This document shows, piece after piece, positions 8,680 through 16,152 of a stretch of 64,000 bases of DNA; the first letter of the stretch is position 1; the number at the start of each line of letters is the position of its first letter. The position numbers and the translations under genes are program-made. The notes beneath the pieces were generated by a model, which searched no databases, was not told the origin of the DNA, and worked only from the letters and a program-made list of their open reading frames with translations. The DNA is from Oscillospiraceae bacterium (GTDB taxonomy: Bacteria; Bacillota; Clostridia; Oscillospirales; CAG-272): positions 138,800 to 202,799 of the forward strand of contig SVRP01000004.1 in assembly GCA_015064735.1 (NCBI GenBank). Direction: 5' to 3'.

Positions 8680-9522
8680 ATGAAAATAGTTTACCATAAC
8701 ATTGATCAAACCATAAAAGATGAGTTTTACTACGGTATGTTTGATGAAAGAAGAGAAGGGCAGGAATCTCATTTCCATAAAAACTATGAGATATTATTGG
8801 TTGTAGAAGGCAAAGGGCACTGTAAAATTGGAGAGCTGGAATATGAACTTGAAAAAGGGAATTTGGTATTTATATCTCCATTTCAAATACATAGTTTCCG
8901 GTCATGTGAGGGTGGGAGAATAATGTGCATAGATGTTCATGAGCATATAATACTTACATGCACACAAATAATTGATGGAAAAAGGTTAAAGAAACCGGTA
9001 CAGAAGATTGATAAAGAAATTTTTGATTCGATTGTAAGAGGTTTCCTGTCTACTTTGGGAGAAAAAGAGATAGTATTTAAGCGAATATCCCCTGTGTCGT
9101 TAAGGTTGAAAATAAAAGGATTATGTTACCTTTTGTCTTCCGAGCTGATAGAAATAGGTGATTGGGAAATGCTAACCTCCACTGATTCCGTTATTTTGGA
9201 TATAATCCAATATATATCGGAAAATTTCAAAAAAGATATATCACTGAAAGATATAGCTTGTGAGAAGGGATACAATTACCAATACCTCTCAAGGACGTTT
9301 AACGGTTTTATGGGAATAAATTTTAAGAAGTTTTTGAATTTTTACAGAATTGAATATGCGTATGCGATGATACAGGATACTAATGATTCATTTGCAGACA
9401 TTGCTTTTGAGAGCGGATTTCAAAGCATTCGTTCATTTGATTATGTATGTAAGTCGGTGTATAATTTGTCTCCCTCCGAAATAAGAAAAAAGCAGAAGGA
9501 AGAGCATAAATCTAATATATAA
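8680..9522 (+). CDS. AraC-family transcriptional regulator
   Basis: A 280-aa regulator with an N-terminal cupin sensor (HFHKNYEILLVVEGKGHCKI near residue 30, a glycan-type AraC sensor) and a C-terminal double helix-turn-helix (KDISLKDIACEKGYNYQYLSRTF and DTNDSFADIAFESGFQSIRS). The start is the ATG after GTGAGG that follows the perfect promoter; the longer open frame upstream overlaps the divergent gene and is not needed. Divergent, overlapping promoters make the 1849-aa surface protein its likely target, probably as an activator responding to a small sugar or related ligand. The inducer is unknown. Confidence 0.85.
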   Translation: MKIVYHNIDQTIKDEFYYGMFDERREGQESHFHKNYEILLVVEGKGHCKIGELEYELEKGNLVFISPFQIHSFRSCEGGRIMCIDVHEHIILTCTQIIDGKRLKKPVQKIDKEIFDSIVRGFLSTLGEKEIVFKRISPVSLRLKIKGLCYLLSSELIEIGDWEMLTSTDSVILDIIQYISENFKKDISLKDIACEKGYNYQYLSRTFNGFMGINFKKFLNFYRIEYAYAMIQDTNDSFADIAFESGFQSIRSFDYVCKSVYNLSPSEIRKKQKEEHKSNI

Positions 9523-9629
9523 ATCTCAATTACAGTAAAATATTGCCACATATTCTTTGGATAATTTTATCTGCTGATACAAATAATATTCTTAAAGATA
9601 AAAGATTTTCAAGGAGATTTTATATATTT

Positions 9630-10193
9630 ATGAAAGCCACTGGAATTGTTAGAAGAATAGATGATCTTGGGAGGGTCGTTATACCCAAGGAAATAAGAAG
9701 AACTATGCGGATCCGCGAGGGCGACCCGCTTGAAATATATACGGATCGAGAAGGAGAGGTAATATTTAAAAAATATTCCCCGATAGGAGAACTGTCTTCA
9801 TTTGCCGCACAATATGTTGACACGCTTTATAAAACCTGTGATCTTTCTGTTATAGTAAGCGACAGAGATGCAGTCATAGCCTCTGCGGGAGTATCTAAAA
9901 AGGAGTATTCTGATAAGAAGCTTTCAGAGGGATTGGAGAACGTAATAGAGGGAAGAAGCATGTACGTATGGCGTGAGGGCGCAGAGCGTATCTACGCTAT
10001 CGCTGACGGAACTACGCACTACGTTAACTGTGCTATGCCTATTATAAGTGAGGGGGACGTTGTTGGTTGTGTTGCTTCGCTTGCAGATTCTGATTCTGAC
10101 GGCAAAAGCAAAGGAGATAGTCTTTCCGCTGAAATGGAAGCAAAGCTGATTATGACTGCGGCAGGATTTCTGGGAAGACAACTGGAATCTTGA
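9630..10193 (+). CDS. spoVT: Stage V sporulation protein T (AbrB-type regulator)
   Basis: A 187-aa SpoVT. The N-terminal swapped-hairpin AbrB DNA-binding domain is clear (MKATGIVRRIDDLGRVVIPK, then EIRRTMRIREGDPLEIYTD), followed by a linker and a GAF-like domain of about 120 residues (YKTCDLSVIVSDRDAVIASAG, and the C-terminal LIMTAAGFLGRQLE). In Bacillus SpoVT tunes sigma-G-dependent genes in the forespore and is required for normal spore maturation. The start is the ATG after AAGGAG. The length agrees with the family (about 178 aa). It stands alone, with a terminator after it, and marks the organism as a spore former. Confidence 0.95.
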   Translation: MKATGIVRRIDDLGRVVIPKEIRRTMRIREGDPLEIYTDREGEVIFKKYSPIGELSSFAAQYVDTLYKTCDLSVIVSDRDAVIASAGVSKKEYSDKKLSEGLENVIEGRSMYVWREGAERIYAIADGTTHYVNCAMPIISEGDVVGCVASLADSDSDGKSKGDSLSAEMEAKLIMTAAGFLGRQLES

Positions 10194-10241
10194 ATAAAAG
10201 CCATCTCAATAGTGTAACACTAAAAAGGACGGTTTTGTAAG

Positions 10242-10278
10242 AATACGGTATATTTAGAAAGAGATATGCCGTATTTTT
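10242..10278 (+). terminator. Terminator after spoVT
   Basis: AATACGGTATAT pairs with ATATGCCGTATT (one G-T wobble) around a 10-base loop, followed by TTT. It lies about 50 bases after the spoVT stop. Confidence 0.6.
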
Positions 10279-10290
10279 GAAACAATTAAA

Positions 10291-10326
10291 AAAATCGCAC
10301 CGTGTAAGTTGACACGGTGCGATTTT
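10291..10326. terminator. Second strong hairpin terminator, overlapping the next promoter
   Basis: A perfect 15-bp stem AAAATCGCACCGTGT / ACACGGTGCGATTTT with a six-base loop AAGTTG. The loop and right arm contain the TTGACA of the following promoter, so terminator and promoter share bases. Confidence 0.8.
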
Positions 10327-10337
10327 CGTTATAAAAT
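10309..10337 (+). promoter_or_regulatory. Promoter of the GH116-lacI operon
   Basis: TTGACA (10309-10314), 17-base spacer, TAAAAT (10332-10337), 29 bases before the GH116 start. The -35 box starts in the loop of the preceding terminator hairpin. Confidence 0.65.
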
Positions 10338-10366
10338 ATGTGTAATAAAATTTTATGGAGGCTGTT

Positions 10367-12871
10367 ATGGTTTATAAAAACACAAAAAATATTTCTTTTC
10401 CTCTCGGAGGCATTGGTACAGGTTGTATCGGTCTTGCGGGAAACGGAGAGCTAAAGGACTGGGAAATTTTTAACCGTCCGAACAAACGCACGAGAAACGG
10501 ATATTCTCATTTCGCCATTAAGGCATCCTTTGCAAATAAAACGGTTGCGAAAGTCTTACACGGCGATACCGACGAAAATCTTATGGGAACCTCCTGCGCA
10601 AGCAATGGTCATTCCAGCTTTGGTTACGGTCCGCGTGAAAACTCACTTGCCGGATTTCCTCATTTCAAAAATGTAACCTTCGACGGTAGCTTTCCGACAG
10701 CGAATCTCTCGTTTCGCGACGAAGACTTTCCGGCTATTGTACGCCTTTGCGCGTTCAATCCGCTCATACCACACGATGAATTTAATTCGAGTCTTCCGGC
10801 AGCGTTTTTTGAATGGGAAATAGAAAATATAACAAACGAAAGCATCCGCATTGCTCTTGCCTGTACGGTACGCAATCCTGCTGCATCCTCATCTAACGAA
10901 AAAGTACGTGAGGATAATTTAAGCGGTATATTATTAAGAAGCTCTGACTTGAATGATGACGAAACAGGATATTCCGATCTTTGTATTCTTACCAATCACA
11001 ATGATACCGCTGTTCAAGAATATTGGTACAGAGGCGGATGGGATGGTTGTACGACCTATTGGAAAAACTTTTTGAATCTTGACCGCATGCCAGAAAGATG
11101 TTATTCTGAGCCATCAAAAAAAGATCATGGTACCGTTGTTTCATACGTGGAAATACCCGCTGGCACCAAAGCGAAGATCTGTTTTGTGATTGCATGGAAC
11201 ATACCTGTTTCTTATAACTATTGGAATCCTCGAAAAGAGGAATGTACTACATGGCGCAATTATTACGCGACAAAGTTTCAAAATTCCTTTGAATCCGCAA
11301 AGTATGCGATTGACAATTTCGATCTGCTTCGTGATAAAACCGTGTTGTTCGCGAGCACTTTGCAATCCTGCACACTTCCCACATCGGTTAAGGATGCGAT
11401 CTCGGCAAACCTTTCGGTCCTCAAGACACCCACTGCACTTAGACTTGAGGATGGTTCGTTTTGGGGATGGGAGGGTTGCTCCGAAACAGCAGGATCCTGT
11501 TATGGAACCTGTCAGCACGTTTGGAACTATGCCTATGCGATGCCATATCTGTTTCCAAGGCTTGAACGCTCCATTCGCGAAAACACACTTCAATACGCAC
11601 TTCTTGATAGCGGCGCTACAAGCTTTCGTATAAATCTTCCCTTGAAAAAAGAGATGTCTACCGAGCGCGCCTGTGTTGACGGTCAAATGGGGGAGGTTAT
11701 CAAATGTTACAGAGAATGGAAATTTTCGGGAGACAACGAATGGCTCAAAAAATATTCGGAGAGCATTTTCAAAATGCTTGAATACGCATGGTCGGAGGAA
11801 AATCCCGATCGATGGGACGCGGATATGGACGGTGTTCTAGAGGGACGTCAGCATCATACTCTTGATATGGAGCTTTTCGGTCCCAGCTCATGGCTCCAAG
11901 GCTTTTATCTGCTTGCGCTTGATTGCGGAGCTGAAATGGCAAGAGCCATTGGAGATGAAAAACGCGCGAGCCTCTATTTAAATCTTTATGAAAGAGGCAA
12001 GAAATGGATGAACAGGCATCTTTTTAACGGAGAATATTTTTATCATTCGGTTGATCTTTCTGATAAATCCATACTTGATCGCTATGATGCCACGCAGAAA
12101 TACTGGAATGAGGAAACAAAGGAAATCAAATACCAAGTTGCGGACGGTTGTATAATTGACCAAATGCTTGCGGATTGGCATGCTGTCCTTATTGGAAAAA
12201 ATGGCGTTTTCGACTTTGATAAAAAAAGAACGGCACTTGAAAATCTTTATAAAAATAACTACAAGCATTCCATGCGAAGCGTCGTGAATATGTGGCGCAA
12301 CTTTTCTTTAAATGATGAGGCGGGAACGGTCATATGCACCTATCCCGAAGGCGCAAAGCTCCCCGCAATACCGATTCCTTACTGTGATGAAACAATGACA
12401 GGCTTTGAATATGCTCTTGCCGGGCTCATGATATCTCACGGTTATATTGCCGAGGGTGAAAATATAGTAAAAGCGGTTCGCGATAGATATGACGGTGAAA
12501 AGCGTAACCCGTGGAATGAAATAGAATGCGGAAGCAATTATGCGCGTTCCATGGCGTCTTATGCCTTGATGCCTATATACAGCGGATTTAGCTTTGATAT
12601 GACGAAAAAGCATATCGAATTTGCTCCTGTTCAGAACAACGGAAGATATTTGTTCAGTGCCTGTGAAAGTTGGGGTAGTGTAGAGTTTTGTGAGGGGCAC
12701 TGCGATATTTCTATTTTGGGCAATGCCTTGACATTGAATTCCATAACGATACCTAACATCGAGAAAGTTACAAATGTTAAGGTTGACGGAAAAAACATTG
12801 ATTTTACTGTTATCAACGGTTGTCTCGTTTTGGATCATGTTGAAATACATAAGGAGCTTAGGCTGAGATGA
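10367..12871 (+). CDS. GH116-family glycoside hydrolase (DUF608, glucosylceramidase-like)
   Basis: An 834-aa cytoplasmic protein (no signal peptide) of the GH116/non-lysosomal glucosylceramidase-like family. The N-terminal beta-sandwich begins FPLGGIGTGCIGLAGNGELKD, typical of the family; the C-terminal (alpha/alpha)6 barrel contains LEGRQHHTLDMELFGPSSWL and ADGCIIDQMLADWHAV, the latter holding the aspartate that serves as acid/base in GH116. The ATG chosen has TGGAGG five bases upstream; an in-frame ATG four codons earlier overlaps that site. It overlaps the lacI gene by four bases (ATGA). The likely role is cleavage of an imported beta-glucoside or beta-xyloside; the substrate is inferred. 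Confidence 0.8.
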   Translation: MVYKNTKNISFPLGGIGTGCIGLAGNGELKDWEIFNRPNKRTRNGYSHFAIKASFANKTVAKVLHGDTDENLMGTSCASNGHSSFGYGPRENSLAGFPHFKNVTFDGSFPTANLSFRDEDFPAIVRLCAFNPLIPHDEFNSSLPAAFFEWEIENITNESIRIALACTVRNPAASSSNEKVREDNLSGILLRSSDLNDDETGYSDLCILTNHNDTAVQEYWYRGGWDGCTTYWKNFLNLDRMPERCYSEPSKKDHGTVVSYVEIPAGTKAKICFVIAWNIPVSYNYWNPRKEECTTWRNYYATKFQNSFESAKYAIDNFDLLRDKTVLFASTLQSCTLPTSVKDAISANLSVLKTPTALRLEDGSFWGWEGCSETAGSCYGTCQHVWNYAYAMPYLFPRLERSIRENTLQYALLDSGATSFRINLPLKKEMSTERACVDGQMGEVIKCYREWKFSGDNEWLKKYSESIFKMLEYAWSEENPDRWDADMDGVLEGRQHHTLDMELFGPSSWLQGFYLLALDCGAEMARAIGDEKRASLYLNLYERGKKWMNRHLFNGEYFYHSVDLSDKSILDRYDATQKYWNEETKEIKYQVADGCIIDQMLADWHAVLIGKNGVFDFDKKRTALENLYKNNYKHSMRSVVNMWRNFSLNDEAGTVICTYPEGAKLPAIPIPYCDETMTGFEYALAGLMISHGYIAEGENIVKAVRDRYDGEKRNPWNEIECGSNYARSMASYALMPIYSGFSFDMTKKHIEFAPVQNNGRYLFSACESWGSVEFCEGHCDISILGNALTLNSITIPNIEKVTNVKVDGKNIDFTVINGCLVLDHVEIHKELRLR

Positions 12872-13791
12872 AGCGCTTTTCCAAAATAACGACTACACAG
12901 CTTGCAAGAATTTGCGGTGTATCTCAAGGAACGGTAGATCGCGCGCTCCATAACAGAGAAGGTATCAATCCCGAAACTAAAGCAAGAATTCTTGAAATTG
13001 CAAAAGAATACGATTACCGCCCGAATATTCAAATGGGTGCTCAATCGAACTCTATGCTGATCGGTGTTGTTCTTTTTGACCTTCACAATGAATACTTCTC
13101 TAAGCTTGCTATGAGCTTGGTCAATGAAGCAAGAAGATTTGGATATTCTATTATATTTCAGTTTTCGGGAAAAGAAGTAAAGAATGAGAAAAAAGCACTG
13201 GAATATTTTGATTATATTGATGTAGACGGTATCGTTTTGTTTTCGGTAGGCAGCGACAATGATGAATACAAAAATTATTTATACTCGTTAAAAAAGCCCA
13301 TCGTTTCAATTGGAAACAGACTGTTTGATCTACCGTTTGTGGGAATAGACGATGAGAAGGCAATGTATGATCTATCTCGAAAATTTTCCGAAAATGTGCC
13401 GTCAGGTGATGTTCTGTATTTTGCACCCGTTTTGAAAAAGCAGCTGCATTCAAGCAATGCCCAACGTATGAGATTAAACGGTTTTGTTCGGGCTATGAAA
13501 ACGCTTGATAAAAGCTATCGCATTGTTACGGACGTTGAGGAGCTTTCGAATTTTGGCGGGATTGTTTGCGCTACCGATTACTATGCAATTCAAGCTTTGA
13601 AGCACTTGGGATATCCAAAAAATGTGCAGATTGCGGGGTTTGACAACATATCTATGTTAAAGAACATTACAGTAAAAGTGTTGAGCGTTGAATATTCAAC
13701 AAATAAAATGGCAGAAGAAGCGATAAACTATATTTTGGGAAGAAAGTATACATTTAGAGTGGAGTATAGTTTGCTCTATAACACAGATTGA
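12868..13791 (+). CDS. LacI-family transcriptional repressor
   Basis: A 307-aa LacI/GalR regulator. The N-terminal helix-turn-helix is ITTTQLARICGVSQGTVDRAL with hinge region RILEIAKEYDYRPN; a periplasmic-binding-like sensor domain follows (IGVVLFDLHNEYFSKLAMSL, IDVDGIVLFSVGS, IAGFDNISMLKNITVKVLSV). It is somewhat shorter than the usual 330 residues, with a compact sensor. It is translationally coupled to the GH116 gene, so it most likely controls this operon in response to the sugar released or imported. No clear palindromic operator was found at the GH116 promoter. Confidence 0.88.
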   Translation: MKRFSKITTTQLARICGVSQGTVDRALHNREGINPETKARILEIAKEYDYRPNIQMGAQSNSMLIGVVLFDLHNEYFSKLAMSLVNEARRFGYSIIFQFSGKEVKNEKKALEYFDYIDVDGIVLFSVGSDNDEYKNYLYSLKKPIVSIGNRLFDLPFVGIDDEKAMYDLSRKFSENVPSGDVLYFAPVLKKQLHSSNAQRMRLNGFVRAMKTLDKSYRIVTDVEELSNFGGIVCATDYYAIQALKHLGYPKNVQIAGFDNISMLKNITVKVLSVEYSTNKMAEEAINYILGRKYTFRVEYSLLYNTD

Positions 13792-13892
13792 TTTCTTGTG
13801 TTTGCCTATAAAATACTTGCGAGGAAAATGGGAGGGAGAATATTTGTATTTTCTCTCCCTCACTATCGGTGAGTTAACCATATTTAATTAAA

Positions 13893-13934
13893 ACTGTCTC
13901 TCAGAGTACAGCTCTATTTGAGACAGCTTTTTTA
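13893..13934 (+). terminator. Terminator after the lacI gene
   Basis: CTGTCTC pairs with GAGACAG across a partly paired interior, followed by CTTTTTT. A second GAGGGAGA/TCTCCCTC hairpin without a T-run lies just before it (about 13831-13860). Confidence 0.65.
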
Positions 13935-13972
13935 TTGTATCCTGAAAAGCCCTGCCATGCGGTGGATATTTA

Positions 13973-14001
13973 TTGACATAAAAGAATTATTATGATAGAA
14001 T
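13973..14001 (+). promoter_or_regulatory. Promoter of feoAB
   Basis: TTGACA (13973-13978), 17-base spacer, TAGAAT (13996-14001). The start codon of feoA is 84 bases downstream. No convincing Fur box was recognised, although the spacer is AT-rich. Confidence 0.75.
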
Positions 14002-14034
14002 AAATGTATAGCCATATTTGTTGTGAGGTCATAT

Positions 14035-14067
14035 ATTGATAATGAAAGCGTTTGCTTTTTTATCAAT
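14035..14067 (+). other. Hairpin in the feoA leader
   Basis: ATTGATAA pairs perfectly with TTATCAAT, and the inner GAAAGC/GCTTTT extends the stem around a GTTT loop. It sits just before the feoA ribosome binding site (AGAGAGGA). It may stabilise or attenuate the transcript; function unknown. Confidence 0.5.
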
Positions 14068-14085
14068 ATTAGAGAGGACAATAAT

Positions 14086-14352
14086 ATGAATAGGGAAGCT
14101 GTATTAAGTTCTCTTGGCATAGGGGAGGTTTTGAAAATTTCCCATGTGGACGGGGAAGAGGCGATAAGGCAACGGCTTTACGATATAGGTATGGTAAACG
14201 GTACTGTTGTAAAATGCATAGCGGTCAGTCCTCTTGGAGATCCGAGGGCCTATGAGATAAGAGGCGCTGTAATAGCCTTGCGAAAAAAAGATGCCGCAAA
14301 TATATACGGAATAACAGTTGAAACGGAAAACTCATCGGAGGTAATTCCATGA
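14086..14352 (+). CDS. feoA: Ferrous iron transport protein A
   Basis: An 88-aa SH3-like FeoA protein. Features: GEVLKISHVDGEEAIRQRLY, then DIGMVNGTVVKCIAVSPLGD and YEIRGAVIALRKKDA, the typical FeoA order (length usually 75-85 aa). It is the small cytoplasmic partner of FeoB. The ATG follows AGAGAGGA; the upstream extension of the frame crosses the leader hairpin and was not used. It overlaps feoB by four bases (ATGA). It is intact, although its partner FeoB is interrupted. Confidence 0.92.
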   Translation: MNREAVLSSLGIGEVLKISHVDGEEAIRQRLYDIGMVNGTVVKCIAVSPLGDPRAYEIRGAVIALRKKDAANIYGITVETENSSEVIP

Positions 14353-15344
14353 GTGTAAGATGTGATAATAACCTTGTCCGTACCGTTGCTCTTGCCGGAA
14401 ATCCAAATGTAGGAAAAAGCACCTTGTTTAATCTTCTTACAGGAATGCATCAGCATACCGGAAATTGGACGGGAAAAACCGTCGGTACTGCAACAGGAGA
14501 ATGCAAAAGAAAAGACAAAGTTATACGGCTTATTGATCTTCCGGGAACGTATTCTTTGAATTCACATTCAGAAGAGGAAGAAATTGCAAAAATCTATATA
14601 GAAAGCGGAGAGGCAGACGAGGTCGCAGTAGTGTGTGATGCTACCTGTCTTGAAAGAAATTTAATACTTGTTCTTCAAATTTTGGCGATTACATCAAGCG
14701 TTATTGTTTGTGTTAATCTACTGGATGAGGCAAGGAAGAAGGGAATAAAGGTTGATACTAAGGCACTGTCCAAAATTTTAGGCGTCCCCGTATTCGGTAT
14801 AAGCGCAAGGAAAAAAGATGGAACGGATGCTCTCGTTGAGTATTTTTTAAATGAAAAAGAAGAGTACAATCCGATAATTGTTGAAGAAGATGTTGTTAAG
14901 CAAGCAGAGCAGATATCAAAGCAGTGCGTTATATATAAGAAAAGTGATTACACATTTCGGGATAGACATATAGACAGAATACTCACCAGCAAAGTGTTTG
15001 GATTTCCAATCATGTTTATATTGTTGGCGATTATATTTTGGATAACTATTGAGGGAGCAAATTACCCTTCAAAATTGCTTTCAAATCTATTGTTTGCATT
15101 TGAATCAGAGCTTATGGGATTTTTCAATCTTATAAATGCTCCTGTATGGCTTAGCGGAATGTTAGTTCACGGTGTTTACCGAACTGTTGCGTGGGTAGTA
15201 TCTGTAATGCTTCCACCAATGGCAATTTTCTTTCCATTGTTTACATTGCTTGAGGATTTTGGATATCTTCCGAGAGTAGCGTTTAACCTGGATAAATGTT
15301 TCGGAAAATGCGGTGCGTGCGGAAAGCAAGCTCTAACCATGTGA
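14349..15344 (+). pseudogene. feoB: feoB, N-terminal part (gene split by the 11-kb element)
   Basis: The first 331 codons of a FeoB ferrous iron transporter. The G domain is complete: G1 GNPNVGKST near residue 19, G3 DLPGTYS, G4 NLLD and G5 region GISARKKDG, followed by a helical GDI-like region and the first membrane helices (FGFPIMFILLAIIFWITIEG, then VSVMLPPMAIFFPLFTLLED). It ends GKCGACGKQALTM and a TGA created by the junction with the element, exactly where FeoB proteins normally continue CMGFGCNAAGV. The missing codons resume at 26491 on the same strand. In this state the gene can yield only a G-domain protein with a truncated channel. It is listed as pseudogene for lack of a better term; it may be reversible. 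Confidence 0.9.
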
Positions 15345-15358
15345 AAAGGGAAAGGGAG
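15326..15358 (+). other. attL: left junction of the feoB element
   Basis: The feoB-side arm AAGCTCTAAC, core CATGTG and element-side arm AAAAGGGAAAGGGAG. The element-side bases TGAAAAGGGAAAG are the imperfect inverse complement of the bases at the right end. The stop codon of the feoB fragment (TGA, 15342-15344) is formed by core plus element. Confidence 0.8.
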
Positions 15359-15363
15359 AATAT

Positions 15364-16113
15364 ATGAGAAAAACGGTGTATGAGATTAAGAACGAAAAAA
15401 TAAAAAAGGGAACAGTCTTTGCTCTTGTGTCTGATCTTCACGGAGCAGATCCTGCCCTTATAATAAAAATGCTTCAAAAGGAGACCCCCGATTACATACT
15501 TTTGCCGGGAGATATACTTGAAGAGCTTAATGGTGTGTGCGATGAAAAATATAATAACGGCATGAAGCTTCTTACTGAATCTGCGAAGATTGCCCCCACC
15601 TTTTATTCCATGGGAAATCACGAGGACGGTGCTACACGTTCGTGGAGTATGAAATGGAAAAAAACAGTAAAGAGCCGTGAATACAATGAAAAATGTGTTG
15701 AAGACATAAATCGAAGCGGAGCTCATTTTCTAGCGGACGGTTATACGGTTTACGATGGTATTGCTTTTGGAGGATTGCTTACGGGTCTTATTTTTGAGGG
15801 CAGGAAACCTAGGACAGGATGGCTCGAGGGATTTTACAAATTACCGGAGCCAAAAATACTTTTGTGTCATCATCCCGAATATTATGAGGAGTATTTGAAA
15901 GACAAGGATATAGATCTTATTGTAAGCGGTCATGCTCACGGCGGTCAATGGAGAATTTTCGGAAGGGGTCTGTTTGCACCGGGACAAGGATTATTTCCTA
16001 AATACACAAAGGGACTTTACGATAACAAATTCGTTATCAGTACAGGATTAAAAAAGGGAAGCATTCCGCGATTTTTTAATCCCACAGAAATAGTCTTTAT
16101 AAAAACAGTATAG
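15364..16113 (+). CDS. Metallophosphoesterase (YkuE/YaeI-like)
   Basis: A 249-aa calcineurin-like phosphoesterase with all metal-binding blocks: VSDLHGADP, LLPGDILEE, SMGNHED, CHHPEYYEEYL and VSGHAHGGQWRIFGRGLFAP. The GHAHGGQ-type ending resembles the YkuE/LpxG-like membrane-associated group, but no signal peptide or helix is present, so it is probably cytoplasmic. It starts 20 bp inside the element with GGGAG before the ATG and has no visible promoter of its own, so feoAB transcription through attL probably drives it. A strong terminator follows. The substrate is unknown. Confidence 0.8.
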   Translation: MRKTVYEIKNEKIKKGTVFALVSDLHGADPALIIKMLQKETPDYILLPGDILEELNGVCDEKYNNGMKLLTESAKIAPTFYSMGNHEDGATRSWSMKWKKTVKSREYNEKCVEDINRSGAHFLADGYTVYDGIAFGGLLTGLIFEGRKPRTGWLEGFYKLPEPKILLCHHPEYYEEYLKDKDIDLIVSGHAHGGQWRIFGRGLFAPGQGLFPKYTKGLYDNKFVISTGLKKGSIPRFFNPTEIVFIKTV

Positions 16114-16151
16114 AAAACAGCGTTCTCGACATCTGTTGAGAACGCTGTTTT
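16114..16151. terminator. Bidirectional terminator between phosphoesterase and alpha-galactosidase
   Basis: A perfect 14-bp stem AAAACAGCGTTCTC / GAGAACGCTGTTTT around a 10-base loop, placed between two convergent genes. It should end the feoA-feoB'-phosphoesterase transcript. Confidence 0.85.
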
Positions 16152-16152
16152 C

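Noticed and set aside
13979-14085. Fur box at the feoA promoter
   Set aside because: The AT-rich spacer has only partial likeness to the GATAATGATAATCATTATC consensus; not enough to call.
14349-15344. Treating the short feoB as a simple frameshift or premature stop
   Set aside because: No FeoB C-terminal sequence follows in any frame after 15344; it resumes 11 kb away at a matching CATGTG repeat, so an insertion, not a point mutation, explains it.
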